From Niveispirillum cyanobacteriorum (lineage in GTDB: Bacteria; Pseudomonadota; Alphaproteobacteria; Azospirillales; Azospirillaceae), in contig NZ_CP025611.1 of the NCBI RefSeq assembly GCF_002868735.1, positions 2,226,501-2,290,500 of the forward strand: a stretch of 64,000 bases of DNA, in the 5' to 3' direction. Numbering within the stretch: the stretch's first letter is position 1; every line of letters begins with the position of its first letter. Positions 18,354 through 27,293 of this stretch are shown here, piece by piece. The notes under the pieces are model-generated. The model ran no database searches, was not told the DNA's origin, and saw only the letters and a list, made by a program, of their open reading frames with translations. The position numbers and the translations under genes were made by a program.

Positions 18354-19232
18354 TCAGGCCCAGCGCAGACCGGCAGCGGCCCAGGTGGGGCGGTGGGGGC
18401 TGGCCTCGATCAGCTTTGACAGCATGTCCGGGCCGGGTAGCGTGCCCAGCGGCGCGCCCAGTTCCTCGCGATGGATACCGCCCGTGATGAACAGGCTGTC
18501 GATGCCGGCGGCATTGGCGCCCGCCACATCGGTGCGCAGACTGTCGCCCACGGCCAAGATGCGGCCCGGCGCGATACCGCCCAGAAGGTCGAAGCAGCGA
18601 CGATAGACGGGGGCATGCGGCTTGCCGTGATAGCGGACATCGCCGCCGATTTCCGCATAATGACGGGCCAGTTCGCCGGCGCAGATCACCAGTTCCTGAT
18701 CGATCACCACCACCAGATCGGGATTGGCGCACAGCATGGGCAACCCCCGCTCCAGACAGCGGCGCAGGATCGGATCGTAATCGGCCAGCGTCTCCTCATA
18801 GGCGTCGATGCCGGTATTGATGACGAAATCCGCCTGTTCGGGGCTGTCGACCCGTACACGGTCCGTCAGGCTGTCATAGACGTCATTGTCGCGCGGCGGG
18901 CCGATATGGAACAGCTTCGGCCCCAGTGCGGAATGCCAATCATCGCTGCGGTCGCGCAAAGCCTCGAAACTGGCCTCACCGGACGTGTAGAGCGCGTCAT
19001 ACAGGTTGGTCGTCACCCCCATGGCCGTCAGCTTGGCCTCCGCGGCAGCGATACGGCGAGGGGCATTGGACAGAAGGCAGACGCGCTTGCCCAGCCGTTT
19101 CAGGGTGGACAGACACTCCACGACACCCGGATAAGGCCGCACCCCGTCATGCACCACGCCCCACAGATCCAGGATGAAACCGTCATAACGGTCGGCGACG
19201 GCCTCCAGGCCATTGATCATCGGGATGGACAT
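18354..19232 (-). CDS. HAD-superfamily IIA hydrolase (TIGR01459 type)
   Basis: The protein of about 292 residues has the HAD motifs. Motif I is FILDLWGVVHDGVRPYPG (about residues 16-33) with the nucleophile Asp in DLWGV, motif II LLSNAPRR, and motif III a lysine in YHGKPHAPVYRRCF. Motif IV is ILAVGDSLRTDVAGANAAGIDSLFITGG. It belongs to the IIA subclass with NagD/PGPase-like phosphatases. The alphaproteobacterial subgroup is often annotated TIGR01459 and has no fixed substrate. The ATG at 19232 is chosen for its AAGG Shine-Dalgarno; the open frame further upstream is not conserved. Confidence 0.88.
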   Translation of the reverse strand: MSIPMINGLEAVADRYDGFILDLWGVVHDGVRPYPGVVECLSTLKRLGKRVCLLSNAPRRIAAAEAKLTAMGVTTNLYDALYTSGEASFEALRDRSDDWHSALGPKLFHIGPPRDNDVYDSLTDRVRVDSPEQADFVINTGIDAYEETLADYDPILRRCLERGLPMLCANPDLVVVIDQELVICAGELARHYAEIGGDVRYHGKPHAPVYRRCFDLLGGIAPGRILAVGDSLRTDVAGANAAGIDSLFITGGIHREELGAPLGTLPGPDMLSKLIEASPHRPTWAAAGLRWA

Positions 19233-19343
19233 GAGACCTTGCCTTGCCGTGTCTATGGTTGCGATGGGCAAGGTGGCGGCGGCGTGGCGCCAGGGCAAGG
19301 CTGGGCAGGGCATGGCAGCCGTGCCCCGCAGGGCGCGCCGGGA

Positions 19344-20312
19344 TTAGGGGGCGCGGCGTGCGGCCAGACGCCAGTGCTTGGCCTGGGAATAATTGCGGGC
19401 CAGAAACTGGTATGTCTTCTTCAGCACGGCCTCGAATGCCTGACTTTTCTCGGTTGTGGTGCTTTCCCAGTCCTCCAGAACCTCGTCCCAGGGCAGCAGG
19501 GTCTGGTGCAGGTCGTCACGCATTTCGCGGATATAGGTGATGTTCTTGTCGAACTTGGCCAGCATCGACAGGATTTCGCCGGTCTGGGCGTCCACCTGGG
19601 CGAATCGCTGCTCCAGATCGGTGATCGGCGGCAGCGACAGCGTCTGCATCCGCACGATCTCTTCCTTCAGATTGCGCTCGTTCTTATAGATGCGGTGCGC
19701 ATCCTCCAGCCCGACACGCACCTTGCCCAGCTTAGCCGCCCGCTCCCGCAGCGCCTCAATGTAGGACAGTTCCTTGGCAAGAGCGTCGATACGGCCCTCC
19801 ACCTGCTCCTCGGCATTGCCGGAGAGGGAGAGCTTGTTGGCGATCATCTTGAACGCCTCGCGCACACGGGCCTTGGTGTTGGGGTCCTCCACCACCTGTT
19901 CAAGCTGTTCAGGGCTGGACACCACCGTCTCACCCCCCGTCAGCCAGGTGACCATCTGCACCGTCAGGCGGCCCTTGGCGATAAGGAAATGACGGTCATC
20001 GACACGCCAGGAGGCGGAACCATCGATCAGTTCATTGGGGATCGTGTCGCCGGGACGGATTTCACGGACATATTTCAGCCCCTTGGCGACCATGTCGATC
20101 AACTGTCCGTCGAAACTTTTCGGATCGATCTTGAATTCGTTGCAGATCTTGTCCAGTGCCACCTCGGCCTGGACCTTGCCCAGCATGAAGCGCATCACCG
20201 GCTCTTCGGCGGATTTGGACCAGACGAAGCGGCAGCCATCGACCGTGAACACCTTGTGCTCGAACAGGAAATGCGTACTGCGATTCGGGCTGGGCTGGAT
20301 GCCTTGGCTCAT
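19344..20312 (-). CDS. Conserved protein of unknown function with coiled coil
   Basis: The soluble protein of about 322 residues has no signal or membrane segment. The N-terminal third (FLFEHKVFTVDGCRFVWSKSAEEPVMRFMLGKVQAEVALDKI) looks like a compact alpha/beta domain. The rest is highly charged and helical (EEQVEGRIDALAKELSYIEALRERAAKLGKV, ERNLKEEIVRMQTL, LEQRFAQVDAQTGEILSMLAKFDKNITYIREM), typical of coiled coils. I do not recognise a named family. The start at 20312 (MSQGIQPSPN) is preferred to 20375. It is divergent from the amino-acid ABC operon with a 170-bp gap. Confidence 0.6.
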   Translation of the reverse strand: MSQGIQPSPNRSTHFLFEHKVFTVDGCRFVWSKSAEEPVMRFMLGKVQAEVALDKICNEFKIDPKSFDGQLIDMVAKGLKYVREIRPGDTIPNELIDGSASWRVDDRHFLIAKGRLTVQMVTWLTGGETVVSSPEQLEQVVEDPNTKARVREAFKMIANKLSLSGNAEEQVEGRIDALAKELSYIEALRERAAKLGKVRVGLEDAHRIYKNERNLKEEIVRMQTLSLPPITDLEQRFAQVDAQTGEILSMLAKFDKNITYIREMRDDLHQTLLPWDEVLEDWESTTTEKSQAFEAVLKKTYQFLARNYSQAKHWRLAARRAP

Positions 20313-20482
20313 GTGAGGGTCGTTTCCGGTCAGACTGCGCAACTGCTGTGCAACAGATAGCATGGCCGCGATCAAGCAGCCGCGCCCAAATCCAAGCCTG
20401 TGCCGAAACCCAGGATTTCCCCTTTCGCGGCCATGCCTTGGCGGGGTAGCTTGGCACGAATTCCTTAGATTGCCCTTAATGG

Positions 20483-21283
20483 ATGCCGATGTCGTCTGCC
20501 CCCATCGTTTCCGGTCCGGTCCCTGCCGTCGAGGTGGAGGCGCTGCACAAGCGCTTCGGCGACAACGAGGTGCTGAAAGGCGTGTCGTTGAACGCCAATG
20601 AGGGTGAGGTAGTGGCCCTTATCGGGTCGTCAGGGTCGGGCAAAAGCACGCTGCTGCGCTGTATCAACCTGCTGGAAATCCCCGATGAGGGGGTGGTGCG
20701 TATCGGCGGCGAACAGATTGCCATGAAGCCGGGCCGCCACGGCAACCAGCCCGCCGATGGACGCCAGGTGGAGCGCATCCGGCAGCGCTGCGGCATGGTG
20801 TTCCAGAGTTTCAATCTCTGGACCCATATGACGGTCCTGGAAAACATCATCGAAGCGCCGGTCCATGTGCTGAAACAGCCCAAGGATCAGGCCATCGCCA
20901 AGGCAGAGGCGCTTCTGGCTAAGGTCGGCCTGTCGGCCAAGCGCGATGCCTATCCGTCGCAGATGTCGGGCGGGCAGCAGCAGCGCGCAGCCATCGCCCG
21001 CATGCTGGCCATGGAACCCAAAGTGATGCTGTTCGATGAACCGACCAGCGCCCTTGACCCCGAACTGGTCGGCGAGGTGCTGAAGGTCATGCGTGATCTG
21101 GCCACGGAAGGGGCGACCATGTTGATCGTCACCCACGAAATGGCGTTTGCGCGCGAAGTATCGCACAAGGTCGTCTTTCTGCATCAAGGCCGCATCGAAG
21201 AGCAGGGGACACCGGCGGAAGTGTTTGGCAACCCGTCGTCGGAACGGTGCCGCCAGTTCCTGTCCCGTGAGGGACAGCGGTAA
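20483..21283 (+). CDS. Polar amino-acid ABC transporter ATP-binding protein
   Basis: The 266-residue ATPase has Walker [10 protein letters not shown] (residues 48-56), a Q-loop in [20 protein letters not shown], the signature [15 protein letters not shown], Walker [15 protein letters not shown] and the H-loop VTHEM. The [20 protein letters not shown] stretch and the insert after Walker A ([19 protein letters not shown]) are typical of HisP/OccP/NocP-type ATPases for basic or opine amino acids rather than GlnQ. It is the first gene of an operon with the binding lipoprotein (21358) and two permeases (23885, 24611). Confidence 0.92.
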   Translation: MPMSSAPIVSGPVPAVEVEALHKRFGDNEVLKGVSLNANEGEVVALIGSSGSGKSTLLRCINLLEIPDEGVVRIGGEQIAMKPGRHGNQPADGRQVERIRQRCGMVFQSFNLWTHMTVLENIIEAPVHVLKQPKDQAIAKAEALLAKVGLSAKRDAYPSQMSGGQQQRAAIARMLAMEPKVMLFDEPTSALDPELVGEVLKVMRDLATEGATMLIVTHEMAFAREVSHKVVFLHQGRIEEQGTPAEVFGNPSSERCRQFLSREGQR

Positions 21284-21357
21284 GTAACAGGCAATCCATT
21301 GACCGTATCGAGCCGGGAAATCCGGCCATGGTCCGCGTATCTGGGGGAGTTGAAGGT

Positions 21358-22230
21358 ATGAAGAAGCTGATGGCGGCACTGGCGCTGGCCGGTGTGATGG
21401 CGCTCTCCGGCTGTGGCAAGGAGGAAGCCAAGCAGGCGGCCCTTGCCCCCGGCGGCATCCCCAACCCGTTGCGTGTCGCCACGGAAGGCGCCTACCCCCC
21501 CTACAACATGGTCGATGCGTCCGGCAATCTGGTCGGGTTCGAGATCGACATGATGAAGGATGTCTGCAAGCGGATGGGAACCGAGTGCAAGTTCCAGGCA
21601 CAGGCCTGGGATGGCATGATACCGGCCCTGCAGGCCGGCCATTTCGACGCCATCGTCGCCGGCATGTCGATCACGGATGAACGGATGGCCGCCGTCGATT
21701 TCTCCAGCGGCTATACGACCACGCCCGCCTATCTGGTCTCTGCCAACGCCAACCCGTTGCAGGATGTCGATTACGGGATCGAGCGTATCGACCTGACCGA
21801 GATCACCCCGGACGAGCAGGCGGCAATCGATAAGATCAAGGGCCTGCTGAAAGGCAAGGTTCTGGGTGTGCAGACCAGCACCATCCACGCCAATTTCGTC
21901 GACAAATACCTGGCCGACGTGGTGGATATCCGCCGTTACGACACCCAGGAAAACCTGGCGCTTGACCTGCAGACGGGCCGGGTCGAGGTGGGTCTGGCCG
22001 ATGCCATCACCTGGAACGCCTTCCTGCAGCGTCCCGAGGGCAAGGATTTCAGCTATTTCGGTCCCGGCTTCGACGGTGGCCTGTTCGGTCGTGGCCAGGG
22101 CGTCGCCATCGCCAAGAACCGCCCGGAACTGCTGGGCGCCCTGAACAAGGCCATTGCCGAGATGAAGGCAGACGGCACCATGAAGAACCTGTCGGTGCAG
22201 TGGTTCGGCTTTGACAGCTCCATGCCGTAA
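21358..22230 (+). CDS. Amino-acid ABC transporter binding lipoprotein (SBP_bac_3)
   Basis: The 290-residue protein starts at the ATG at 21358 (GGGGGAGTTGAAGGT upstream). A short signal with lipobox MALSGC (Cys about 19) shows it is lipid-anchored, which is unusual for Gram-negative amino-acid binding proteins. The mature part shows the family-3 fold: RVATEGAYPPYNMVDASGNLVGFEIDMMKDVCKRMG, WDGMIPALQAGHFDAIVAGMSITDERMAAVDFSSGY, and a C-terminal GQGVAIAKNRPELLGALNKAIAEMKADGTM. These are the ligand-contact motifs of HisJ/LAO/ArtJ-type proteins. A 40-residue insertion around residues 145-170 (LTEITPDEQAAIDKIKGL) is not usual. The exact ligand is not predictable. Confidence 0.9.
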   Translation: MKKLMAALALAGVMALSGCGKEEAKQAALAPGGIPNPLRVATEGAYPPYNMVDASGNLVGFEIDMMKDVCKRMGTECKFQAQAWDGMIPALQAGHFDAIVAGMSITDERMAAVDFSSGYTTTPAYLVSANANPLQDVDYGIERIDLTEITPDEQAAIDKIKGLLKGKVLGVQTSTIHANFVDKYLADVVDIRRYDTQENLALDLQTGRVEVGLADAITWNAFLQRPEGKDFSYFGPGFDGGLFGRGQGVAIAKNRPELLGALNKAIAEMKADGTMKNLSVQWFGFDSSMP

Positions 22231-22253
22231 TTCCAAGGACGGGCATAGATAAA

Positions 22254-22634
22254 ATGACGATCAAGGTTGAAGTCGGCGAAGGCGAACTGATCGACAAGAT
22301 CACGATCCTGGAGGTCAAGTTGGCCCGGATCAGCGATCCCGCCAAGCTGAAGAATGTCCGGCACGAATATGACGTGCTGGAGGCCACAGCCAAGGCGGAA
22401 ATCCCGCCTTCGGTCGACCTGGATGCGCTGCGGGCCGAACTGAAGTCCATCAACGAGGATCTTTGGGTCATCGAGGATGATATCCGCATCTGTGAGAAGC
22501 GGAGCGATTTCGGCGAGGAGTTCATCCGTCTGGCCCGTGCCGTCTATTTCACGAATGACCGCCGCGCCGCCGTGAAGCGGAAAATCAACGATCTGCTGGG
22601 CGCCAGCATCGTTGAAGAAAAATCCTATTGCTGA
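22254..22634 (+). CDS. DUF6165-type small protein
   Basis: The 126-residue acidic, helical protein starts MTIKVEVGEGELIDKITILEVKLARISDPAKL and continues DALRAELKSINEDLWVIEDDIRICEKRSDFGEEFIRLARAVYFTNDRRAAVKRKIN. This pattern is that of the DUF6165 family, as far as I recall it, often found beside glycosyltransferases. No catalytic motif is visible. It lies 23 bp after the binding-protein gene and 25 bp before the glycosyltransferase, so it is part of the same transcript. Confidence 0.7.
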   Translation: MTIKVEVGEGELIDKITILEVKLARISDPAKLKNVRHEYDVLEATAKAEIPPSVDLDALRAELKSINEDLWVIEDDIRICEKRSDFGEEFIRLARAVYFTNDRRAAVKRKINDLLGASIVEEKSYC

Positions 22635-22659
22635 GCCGTGACTGCGCCATGCCGAAAGG

Positions 22660-23850
22660 ATGTGCGTCTTGAGCGATCCGCTTAAAAACCCCTTCATCCT
22701 GAACTGGCGCCTGACCGAAATCCACGGTTGGGGGTTGGTGGGGGTCCATACCTGCCTGCACCTGCTGCGGATAGGTGGCTCTCCTGTTCTCTACTCGACC
22801 CCGGACCTGGAAACGATGCGGCCGCAAACCCAGGCCCTGCTGGGACCGGTAGGCGAGGCCTCACGGAGACTGGAAGAGGTGGTGACAACGCTGCAGGCCC
22901 AAGGCCGACGGCTGCATATTCCCGATGCCACGGTGCTCTATGCACTGGGCGGCATGATGCAGCCTTCGCTGGAAGAACAGTCCTTCTTCGGAGATCGCAA
23001 TGTCGGCGTCGGCGCCTTCACGGGCACGGCGCTGCCTGGCAAGGCTGTCAGCGATGCCAAATCCTATTCCAAGGTTGTCATCCATTCGACCTTTAACAAG
23101 CAGGTGTTGGCCGATCACGGGATCACCTCTGACTGTGTGTTCCAAGGGGTGGATCCCGTTGAAGTGTTTCCCGGTGTCGGGAATGGCATGTTCGGCCAAC
23201 GCTATATTGTTTTCTCCGGCGGAAAGACCGAGTTCCGTAAGGGACAGGATCTGGTCGTGGCTGCTTTCCGCGCGTTCAATCAGCGCCATCCCGATGCCTT
23301 GCTGGTAACCGCTTGGGGCAATTTCTGGCCGGGCACGGCATTGACATTGCGGGAAAGCACCGTTCTTGCCGTACCCCCTGTCGTTGGACCGGAAGGGGTG
23401 GATGAAGCGGGCTGGCTCCGAGCCAACGGCCTGCCAGAAGGGTCCTTCTTCAATTGCGGGTTCCTGTCACGCCAGGTAATCGCGCAGGTACTGCATAATT
23501 GCGATCTGGGCATCTTCCCGAACCGCTGTGAACCGGGCACCAATCTGGTGGCCATGGAGGCGATGGCTTGTGGAGTTCCTGTCATCCTGTCGGCCAATAC
23601 CGGCCATCTGGACCTGATCGGGGAAGACCGCACCTATGTTCTGTCGCGGCAAAGCCCCATCGTCAATGATGCGGAAGCGCGCCGCTACTGGGGCGAAAGC
23701 GATGTGGAGGAACTGCTGGAAACCATGGAATTTGCCTATCAGAACCGCGACGACGCCCGTGCGCGCGGCAAGAAAGGATCGGACTGGGTCCTGGGCCATC
23801 GCCGCTGGGATCAGTTCGCGGCGGAGTTTGTCGATGTCTGCCTTCGCTGA
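22660..23850 (+). CDS. Glycosyltransferase family 4-like protein
   Basis: The protein of about 396 residues has a GT-B layout. The N-terminal half (WGLVGVHTCLHLLRIGGSPVLYSTPD) resembles a sugar-acceptor domain. The C-terminal half has YIVFSGGKTEFRKGQDLVVAAFRAFNQRHPDALLVTAWG and the nucleotide-sugar motif CEPGTNLVAMEAMACGVPVI (the E-x7-E pair of GT4). The donor and acceptor are unknown. The ATG at 22660 follows GAAAGG too closely, so the TTG at 22669 (eight bases from AAAGG) is a real alternative. It sits inside an amino-acid transporter operon, between the binding protein and the permeases. Base composition is like its neighbours. Confidence 0.8.
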   Translation: MCVLSDPLKNPFILNWRLTEIHGWGLVGVHTCLHLLRIGGSPVLYSTPDLETMRPQTQALLGPVGEASRRLEEVVTTLQAQGRRLHIPDATVLYALGGMMQPSLEEQSFFGDRNVGVGAFTGTALPGKAVSDAKSYSKVVIHSTFNKQVLADHGITSDCVFQGVDPVEVFPGVGNGMFGQRYIVFSGGKTEFRKGQDLVVAAFRAFNQRHPDALLVTAWGNFWPGTALTLRESTVLAVPPVVGPEGVDEAGWLRANGLPEGSFFNCGFLSRQVIAQVLHNCDLGIFPNRCEPGTNLVAMEAMACGVPVILSANTGHLDLIGEDRTYVLSRQSPIVNDAEARRYWGESDVEELLETMEFAYQNRDDARARGKKGSDWVLGHRRWDQFAAEFVDVCLR

Positions 23851-23884
23851 CGCCCACTCTCTTCCTGTGATCGGATAAGGCCCG

Positions 23885-24598
23885 ATGCTTGATCTTCTGC
23901 GTTTCGGCAGCGATGGATGGGGGGATGAGATCGCCCGTGGGGCCGGCATGACCTTGGCTGTCGCCAGCCTGGCCTATCTGATCGGCATCCTGGCCGGATC
24001 GGGTGTGGCCGCCGCCAAACTATCAGGCCCAGCACCCGTGCGCTGGCTGGCCGCCGCCTATACAACCATCGTGCGCGGCGTGCCGGCCCTGCTGGTCATC
24101 TGGCTGCTGTTCTTTGGTGGGTCCGGGCTGATCGGCTGGGTCGCGAGCCTGTTCGGCTATGCCGGCCCCGTCGAACTATCCTCCTTCGCGGTCGGCGTCA
24201 CCGCCGTCGGCATAGTCTCCGCCGCCTATGCGGCGGAGGTGATACGGGGTGCCGTGAGGGCGGTACCCAAGGGGCAACTGGAAGCGGCCCGCGCGCTTGG
24301 TATGGGCAGGTTCCTGATCCTGCGCCGTATCCTGGTGCCGCAGGCCCTGCGCTATGCCCTGCCCGGCCTGGGCAATGTCTGGCAGATGACCCTCAAGGAC
24401 ACGACCCTCGTTTCCGTCGTGTCGCTGGCCGAACTGATGCGCCAAGCCTATCTGGGCATGCAGTCCACGCGGCAGCCCTTCCTGTTCTATGTCACGGCAG
24501 CCATCCTTTACATGATCATGACCACATGTTCAGAGGCTCTGTTCCGCGCCCTGTCGCGGCGGGCCGAACGCGGCGTGCGCCGCGCCGTGACGAACTGA
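23885..24598 (+). CDS. Amino-acid ABC transporter permease 1 (HisQ-like)
   Basis: The 237-residue inner-membrane protein has about five hydrophobic segments and the EAA loop EVIRGAVRAVPKGQLEAARALGMGRFLILRRILVPQALRYALPGLGN (about residues 120-165), which docks to the ATPase. The TTIVRGVPALLVIWLLFFGG segment is the usual HisQ/ArtQ entry. It forms a heterodimer with the next gene product. The gap to the following permease is 12 bp. Confidence 0.93.
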   Translation: MLDLLRFGSDGWGDEIARGAGMTLAVASLAYLIGILAGSGVAAAKLSGPAPVRWLAAAYTTIVRGVPALLVIWLLFFGGSGLIGWVASLFGYAGPVELSSFAVGVTAVGIVSAAYAAEVIRGAVRAVPKGQLEAARALGMGRFLILRRILVPQALRYALPGLGNVWQMTLKDTTLVSVVSLAELMRQAYLGMQSTRQPFLFYVTAAILYMIMTTCSEALFRALSRRAERGVRRAVTN

Positions 24599-24610
24599 GG
24601 GGACGGGGCC

Positions 24611-25288
24611 ATGAATATCGACATGATCCTCTCCTCCCTGCCCGCCCTGTTCGCCGGGGCCTGGGTGACGGTGCAGCTGGTGGGGTTGTCCTTGTCGCTG
24701 GGCTTCGTACTGGCCCTGGCGGTAGCGTTCGGGCGACTGTCGTCAAATCGGGTCGTATCGGGGGTGACAGGCGTTTACATCTTCCTGTTCCGATCCACCC
24801 CGTTGCTGGTGCAGATTTTCCTGATCTATTACGGTTTGGGGCAGTTTGCCGGCATCCGGGAGAGTTTCCTGTGGCCCATCCTGCGGGAGGCCTATTGGTG
24901 CGCCATCATCGCCCTGACGCTGAACACCGCCGCCTACACCGGTGAGATTATGCGCGGCGGCATACAGGCCGTCCCCTTCGGCCAGATTGAGGCTGCCCGC
25001 GCGCTGGGCATGTCGCGCCCTCTGCTCTACCGCCGCATCGTGCTGCCCCAAGCCCTGCGCACCATCCTGCCCGCCTATGGCAATGAGATGATCCAGATGG
25101 TGCAGGCCACCTCCCTGGCCAGTGCCATCACCCTGATCGAACTGACGGGTGCCGCCCGCACCATCGCGTCCCGCAGTTTTCAGCCGGTGGAGATGTTCAT
25201 CATTGCCGGCGCCATCTATCTGGCCATGAATTTCGTCATCGCCCAGGGCGTGCGCTGGGCAGAGCGGAAGACGGCTGCGGCCGGCTGA
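24611..25288 (+). CDS. Amino-acid ABC transporter permease 2 (HisM-like)
   Basis: The 225-residue inner-membrane protein has the same family features as its neighbour: YIFLFRSTPLLVQIFLIYYGLGQF near residues 55-78 and the EAA loop GEIMRGGIQAVPFGQIEAARALGMSRPLLYRRIVLPQALRTILPAYGNEMIQMVQATSL. It is the second half of the permease pair and the last gene of the operon. A strong stem-loop follows at 25311. Confidence 0.93.
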   Translation: MNIDMILSSLPALFAGAWVTVQLVGLSLSLGFVLALAVAFGRLSSNRVVSGVTGVYIFLFRSTPLLVQIFLIYYGLGQFAGIRESFLWPILREAYWCAIIALTLNTAAYTGEIMRGGIQAVPFGQIEAARALGMSRPLLYRRIVLPQALRTILPAYGNEMIQMVQATSLASAITLIELTGAARTIASRSFQPVEMFIIAGAIYLAMNFVIAQGVRWAERKTAAAG

Positions 25289-25310
25289 TCCTCGCTGTGG
25301 CCCAAAACAA

Positions 25311-25342
25311 AACACCCCGCCGGATCGCTCCGGCGGGGTGTT
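25311..25342. terminator. Rho-independent terminator between ABC operon and rplS
   Basis: A perfect 14-bp stem (AACACCCCGCCGGA/TCCGGCGGGGTGTT) has a four-base loop. The minus-strand side is followed by TTTTGTTTT, making it the terminator of rplS; on the plus strand it can end the ABC operon. Its 24-nt core is identical to that of the terminator after sucD (37541-37575). Confidence 0.9.
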
Positions 25343-25368
25343 CCATTTCAGCCATGGGGCAGAAACAA

Positions 25369-25764
25369 TCACTCAGCGATCGAGCGACCGTTCTTCATGC
25401 CACGGCCCGTCGTGCGCTCGGCGATACGAGCGGACTTGCCGGTCAGGCCACGCAGGTAATACAGCTTGGCGCGACGGACCTGACCCTTGCGGACCAGTTC
25501 GATGCTGTCAACGCGCGGGCTGAACAGCGGGAACACGCGTTCCACGCCTTCACCGTAGGAGATCTTGCGGACGGTGAAGCTGGAATTGATGCCGGCATTC
25601 TTGCGGGCGATCACAACGCCTTCATAGGCCTGGATACGCTCACGCGTGCCTTCGGTGACCTTCACGTTCACCTTGACGGTGTCGCCGGGGGAGAAGGCGG
25701 GGATCTTCTTGCCTTCGGACAACTTGGCGACCTGCTCGGCTTCCAGCTTCTGCAGAATGTTCAT
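25369..25764 (-). CDS. rplS: 50S ribosomal protein L19
   Basis: The 131-residue protein has the complete L19 pattern: [93 protein letters not shown]. It lies at the 30S-50S interface of the ribosome. The start at 25764 ([11 protein letters not shown]) matches the family and has GAAGG nine bases upstream; the ATG at 25773 sits directly on that site. It is the last gene of the rpsP-rimM-trmD-rplS unit. The five-base gap to trmD implies co-transcription. Confidence 0.97.
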   Translation of the reverse strand: MNILQKLEAEQVAKLSEGKKIPAFSPGDTVKVNVKVTEGTRERIQAYEGVVIARKNAGINSSFTVRKISYGEGVERVFPLFSPRVDSIELVRKGQVRRAKLYYLRGLTGKSARIAERTTGRGMKNGRSIAE

Positions 25765-25769
25765 GGTAC

Positions 25770-26600
25770 TCATCCTTCGTGACTGCCACCGTTCCCGTCC
25801 GGGGTTGCGGTGGTTTTGGTTGGCTCGGCCGATGCCCGACGGGCTCGGCGTTTCTTCACCTTTGGGGCCGGACGGCTGGCCAGGTAGTCGGACCACAGGT
25901 CGGGCCGTCGGGCCTCCGTGATCTTTTCCGCCTGTTCGAGCCGCCAAGCCCGGACCTTCTCATGGTGACCGGACAAAAGGATCTCCGGCACCGCACGGCC
26001 ACTCCAAACGGGTGGCCGCGTATAATGGGGGTATTCCAGCAACCCCCGTTCAAAACTCTCTTCCCCTGCCGTCTCGACGTTCCCCATGACACCCGGCAAA
26101 AGCCGGACCACGGCGTCGATCAGACAGAGGGCCGCCGGTTCACCACCGGACAGCACAAAATCACCCAAGGAGACCTCCTCAAGGTGATGTTCCTCGATCA
26201 CCCGTTCGTCGATCCCCTCATACCGCCCGCACAGCAATGTCAGGGTCCCTTCGCTGGCGATCTCTCGCACCAGCGCCTGGTCCAACACGCGTCCACGCGG
26301 TGAAAGGTAGACGATCCGGCCCGGTTTCAGTCCGGCTGCCACCTGCCTGGTCTTTGCATCACGGATGGCTGCATCGAGCACATCCGGGCGCATGACCATG
26401 CCGGGACCGCCGCCGAACGGGGTATCGTCCACGGAGCGGTGCTTATCGCGCGTGAACGATCGGATGTCCAGCTTTTCCAGCGTCCAGGTGCCCTTTTCCA
26501 GCGCTTTTCCCGCAAGGCTGAGCCCCAGCGGCCCCGGAAACATCTCCGGGAACAGGGTCAGCACGGTGACGTGCCAGAACGGGGCGATGGACTCGGTCAT
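25770..26600 (-). CDS. trmD: tRNA (guanine37-N1)-methyltransferase
   Basis: The 276-residue protein is TrmD, which uses SAM to methylate G37 of tRNAs and so prevents +1 frameshifting. Visible motifs are [20 protein letters not shown] at the N-terminus, [29 protein letters not shown] and the knot region [30 protein letters not shown], then the conserved [13 protein letters not shown]. The C-terminal extension ([21 protein letters not shown]), basic and low in complexity, is longer than in E. coli. The start overlaps the rimM stop by four bases. Confidence 0.97.
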   Translation of the reverse strand: MTESIAPFWHVTVLTLFPEMFPGPLGLSLAGKALEKGTWTLEKLDIRSFTRDKHRSVDDTPFGGGPGMVMRPDVLDAAIRDAKTRQVAAGLKPGRIVYLSPRGRVLDQALVREIASEGTLTLLCGRYEGIDERVIEEHHLEEVSLGDFVLSGGEPAALCLIDAVVRLLPGVMGNVETAGEESFERGLLEYPHYTRPPVWSGRAVPEILLSGHHEKVRAWRLEQAEKITEARRPDLWSDYLASRPAPKVKKRRARRASAEPTKTTATPDGNGGSHEG

Positions 26601-27232
26601 GGGGCTGTCGGCTGCTCGCCGGTTTCCTCACCCTCGGGCTCTTCCCCCTCGGACTGGTCATCCAGCGTCAGTTTGCCGCCCATTTCCGCCAGCTCTTCCG
26701 GGTCCGGACGGGCCGGGGTGAAGAGGTTGACGGGTGGATCGACGACGACACGGCCCGCCTTGACGTTCACAACTGGCACGACGGCGCGGGAAAACGGGAT
26801 GAACACCGTCTTGCCCGACACATGCACCAGTTCCAAAACGTCGCCGGCACCGAAATCATGGATAGCCTTGATGGTACCAAAGGCGGCGTCGCCTTCAGGA
26901 CCTTCCGTGACGGTTTCCATGCCGATCAGATCGGCGTGGTAGAACTCGTCCTCATCCTCCAGACCCGGCAGCCGGTCCCGCGGCACGAACAGCTTGACGC
27001 CCTTAAACGCATCGGCGGCATCGCGGCCCTTCACACCCACGGCCTCGACCAGGAAATGGTCCTTGCCCATCCCAGTCATGCGGAGCGTGAAGCTGCGGGC
27101 ACCGGCTTCGTCGGTCAGCGGGTTATAGTCGAACACGGCCTCGGGATCGGCGGTGAAGCTCTTCACCCGCAGGCGGCCGTGAACCCCGTGCGATCCGATG
27201 ATCTGGGCCACGCAAATGCGGTCGGTCATCAA
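26597..27232 (-). CDS. rimM: 16S rRNA processing protein RimM
   Basis: The 211-residue protein binds S19 and helps 30S maturation. The RimM N-domain ([31 protein letters not shown]) and the PRC-barrel C-domain ([13 protein letters not shown] ... [19 protein letters not shown] ... [24 protein letters not shown]) are both present. An extra acidic C-terminal tail of about 35 residues ([18 protein letters not shown]) is not part of the core family. Two ATGs in tandem (27232 and 27229) can serve as start. A strong stem-loop separates it from rpsP. Confidence 0.95.
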   Translation of the reverse strand: MMTDRICVAQIIGSHGVHGRLRVKSFTADPEAVFDYNPLTDEAGARSFTLRMTGMGKDHFLVEAVGVKGRDAADAFKGVKLFVPRDRLPGLEDEDEFYHADLIGMETVTEGPEGDAAFGTIKAIHDFGAGDVLELVHVSGKTVFIPFSRAVVPVVNVKAGRVVVDPPVNLFTPARPDPEELAEMGGKLTLDDQSEGEEPEGEETGEQPTAP

Positions 27233-27252
27233 GCTGTCTCTTTCAAATACAA

Positions 27253-27284
27253 ACGCCCCTCCCCCACGGATGGGGGAGGGGCGT
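27253..27284 (-). terminator. Stem-loop between rpsP and rimM (attenuator candidate)
   Basis: A perfect 14-bp stem (ACGCCCCTCCCCCA/TGGGGGAGGGGCGT) is followed on the minus strand by TTTGTATTTG. It lies inside a classical co-transcribed cluster, so it probably reduces rather than abolishes transcription into rimM-trmD-rplS. That would help explain higher S16 output. Confidence 0.75.
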
Positions 27285-27293
27285 GACAGTCAG

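Noticed and set aside
18471-20360. Very long plus-strand open frame of about 629 codons
   Set aside because: It lies antisense to the HAD hydrolase and the coiled-coil protein, both with clear family or compositional support. Its translation is rich in Gln, His, Gly and Arg, the usual look of an antisense frame in GC-rich DNA.
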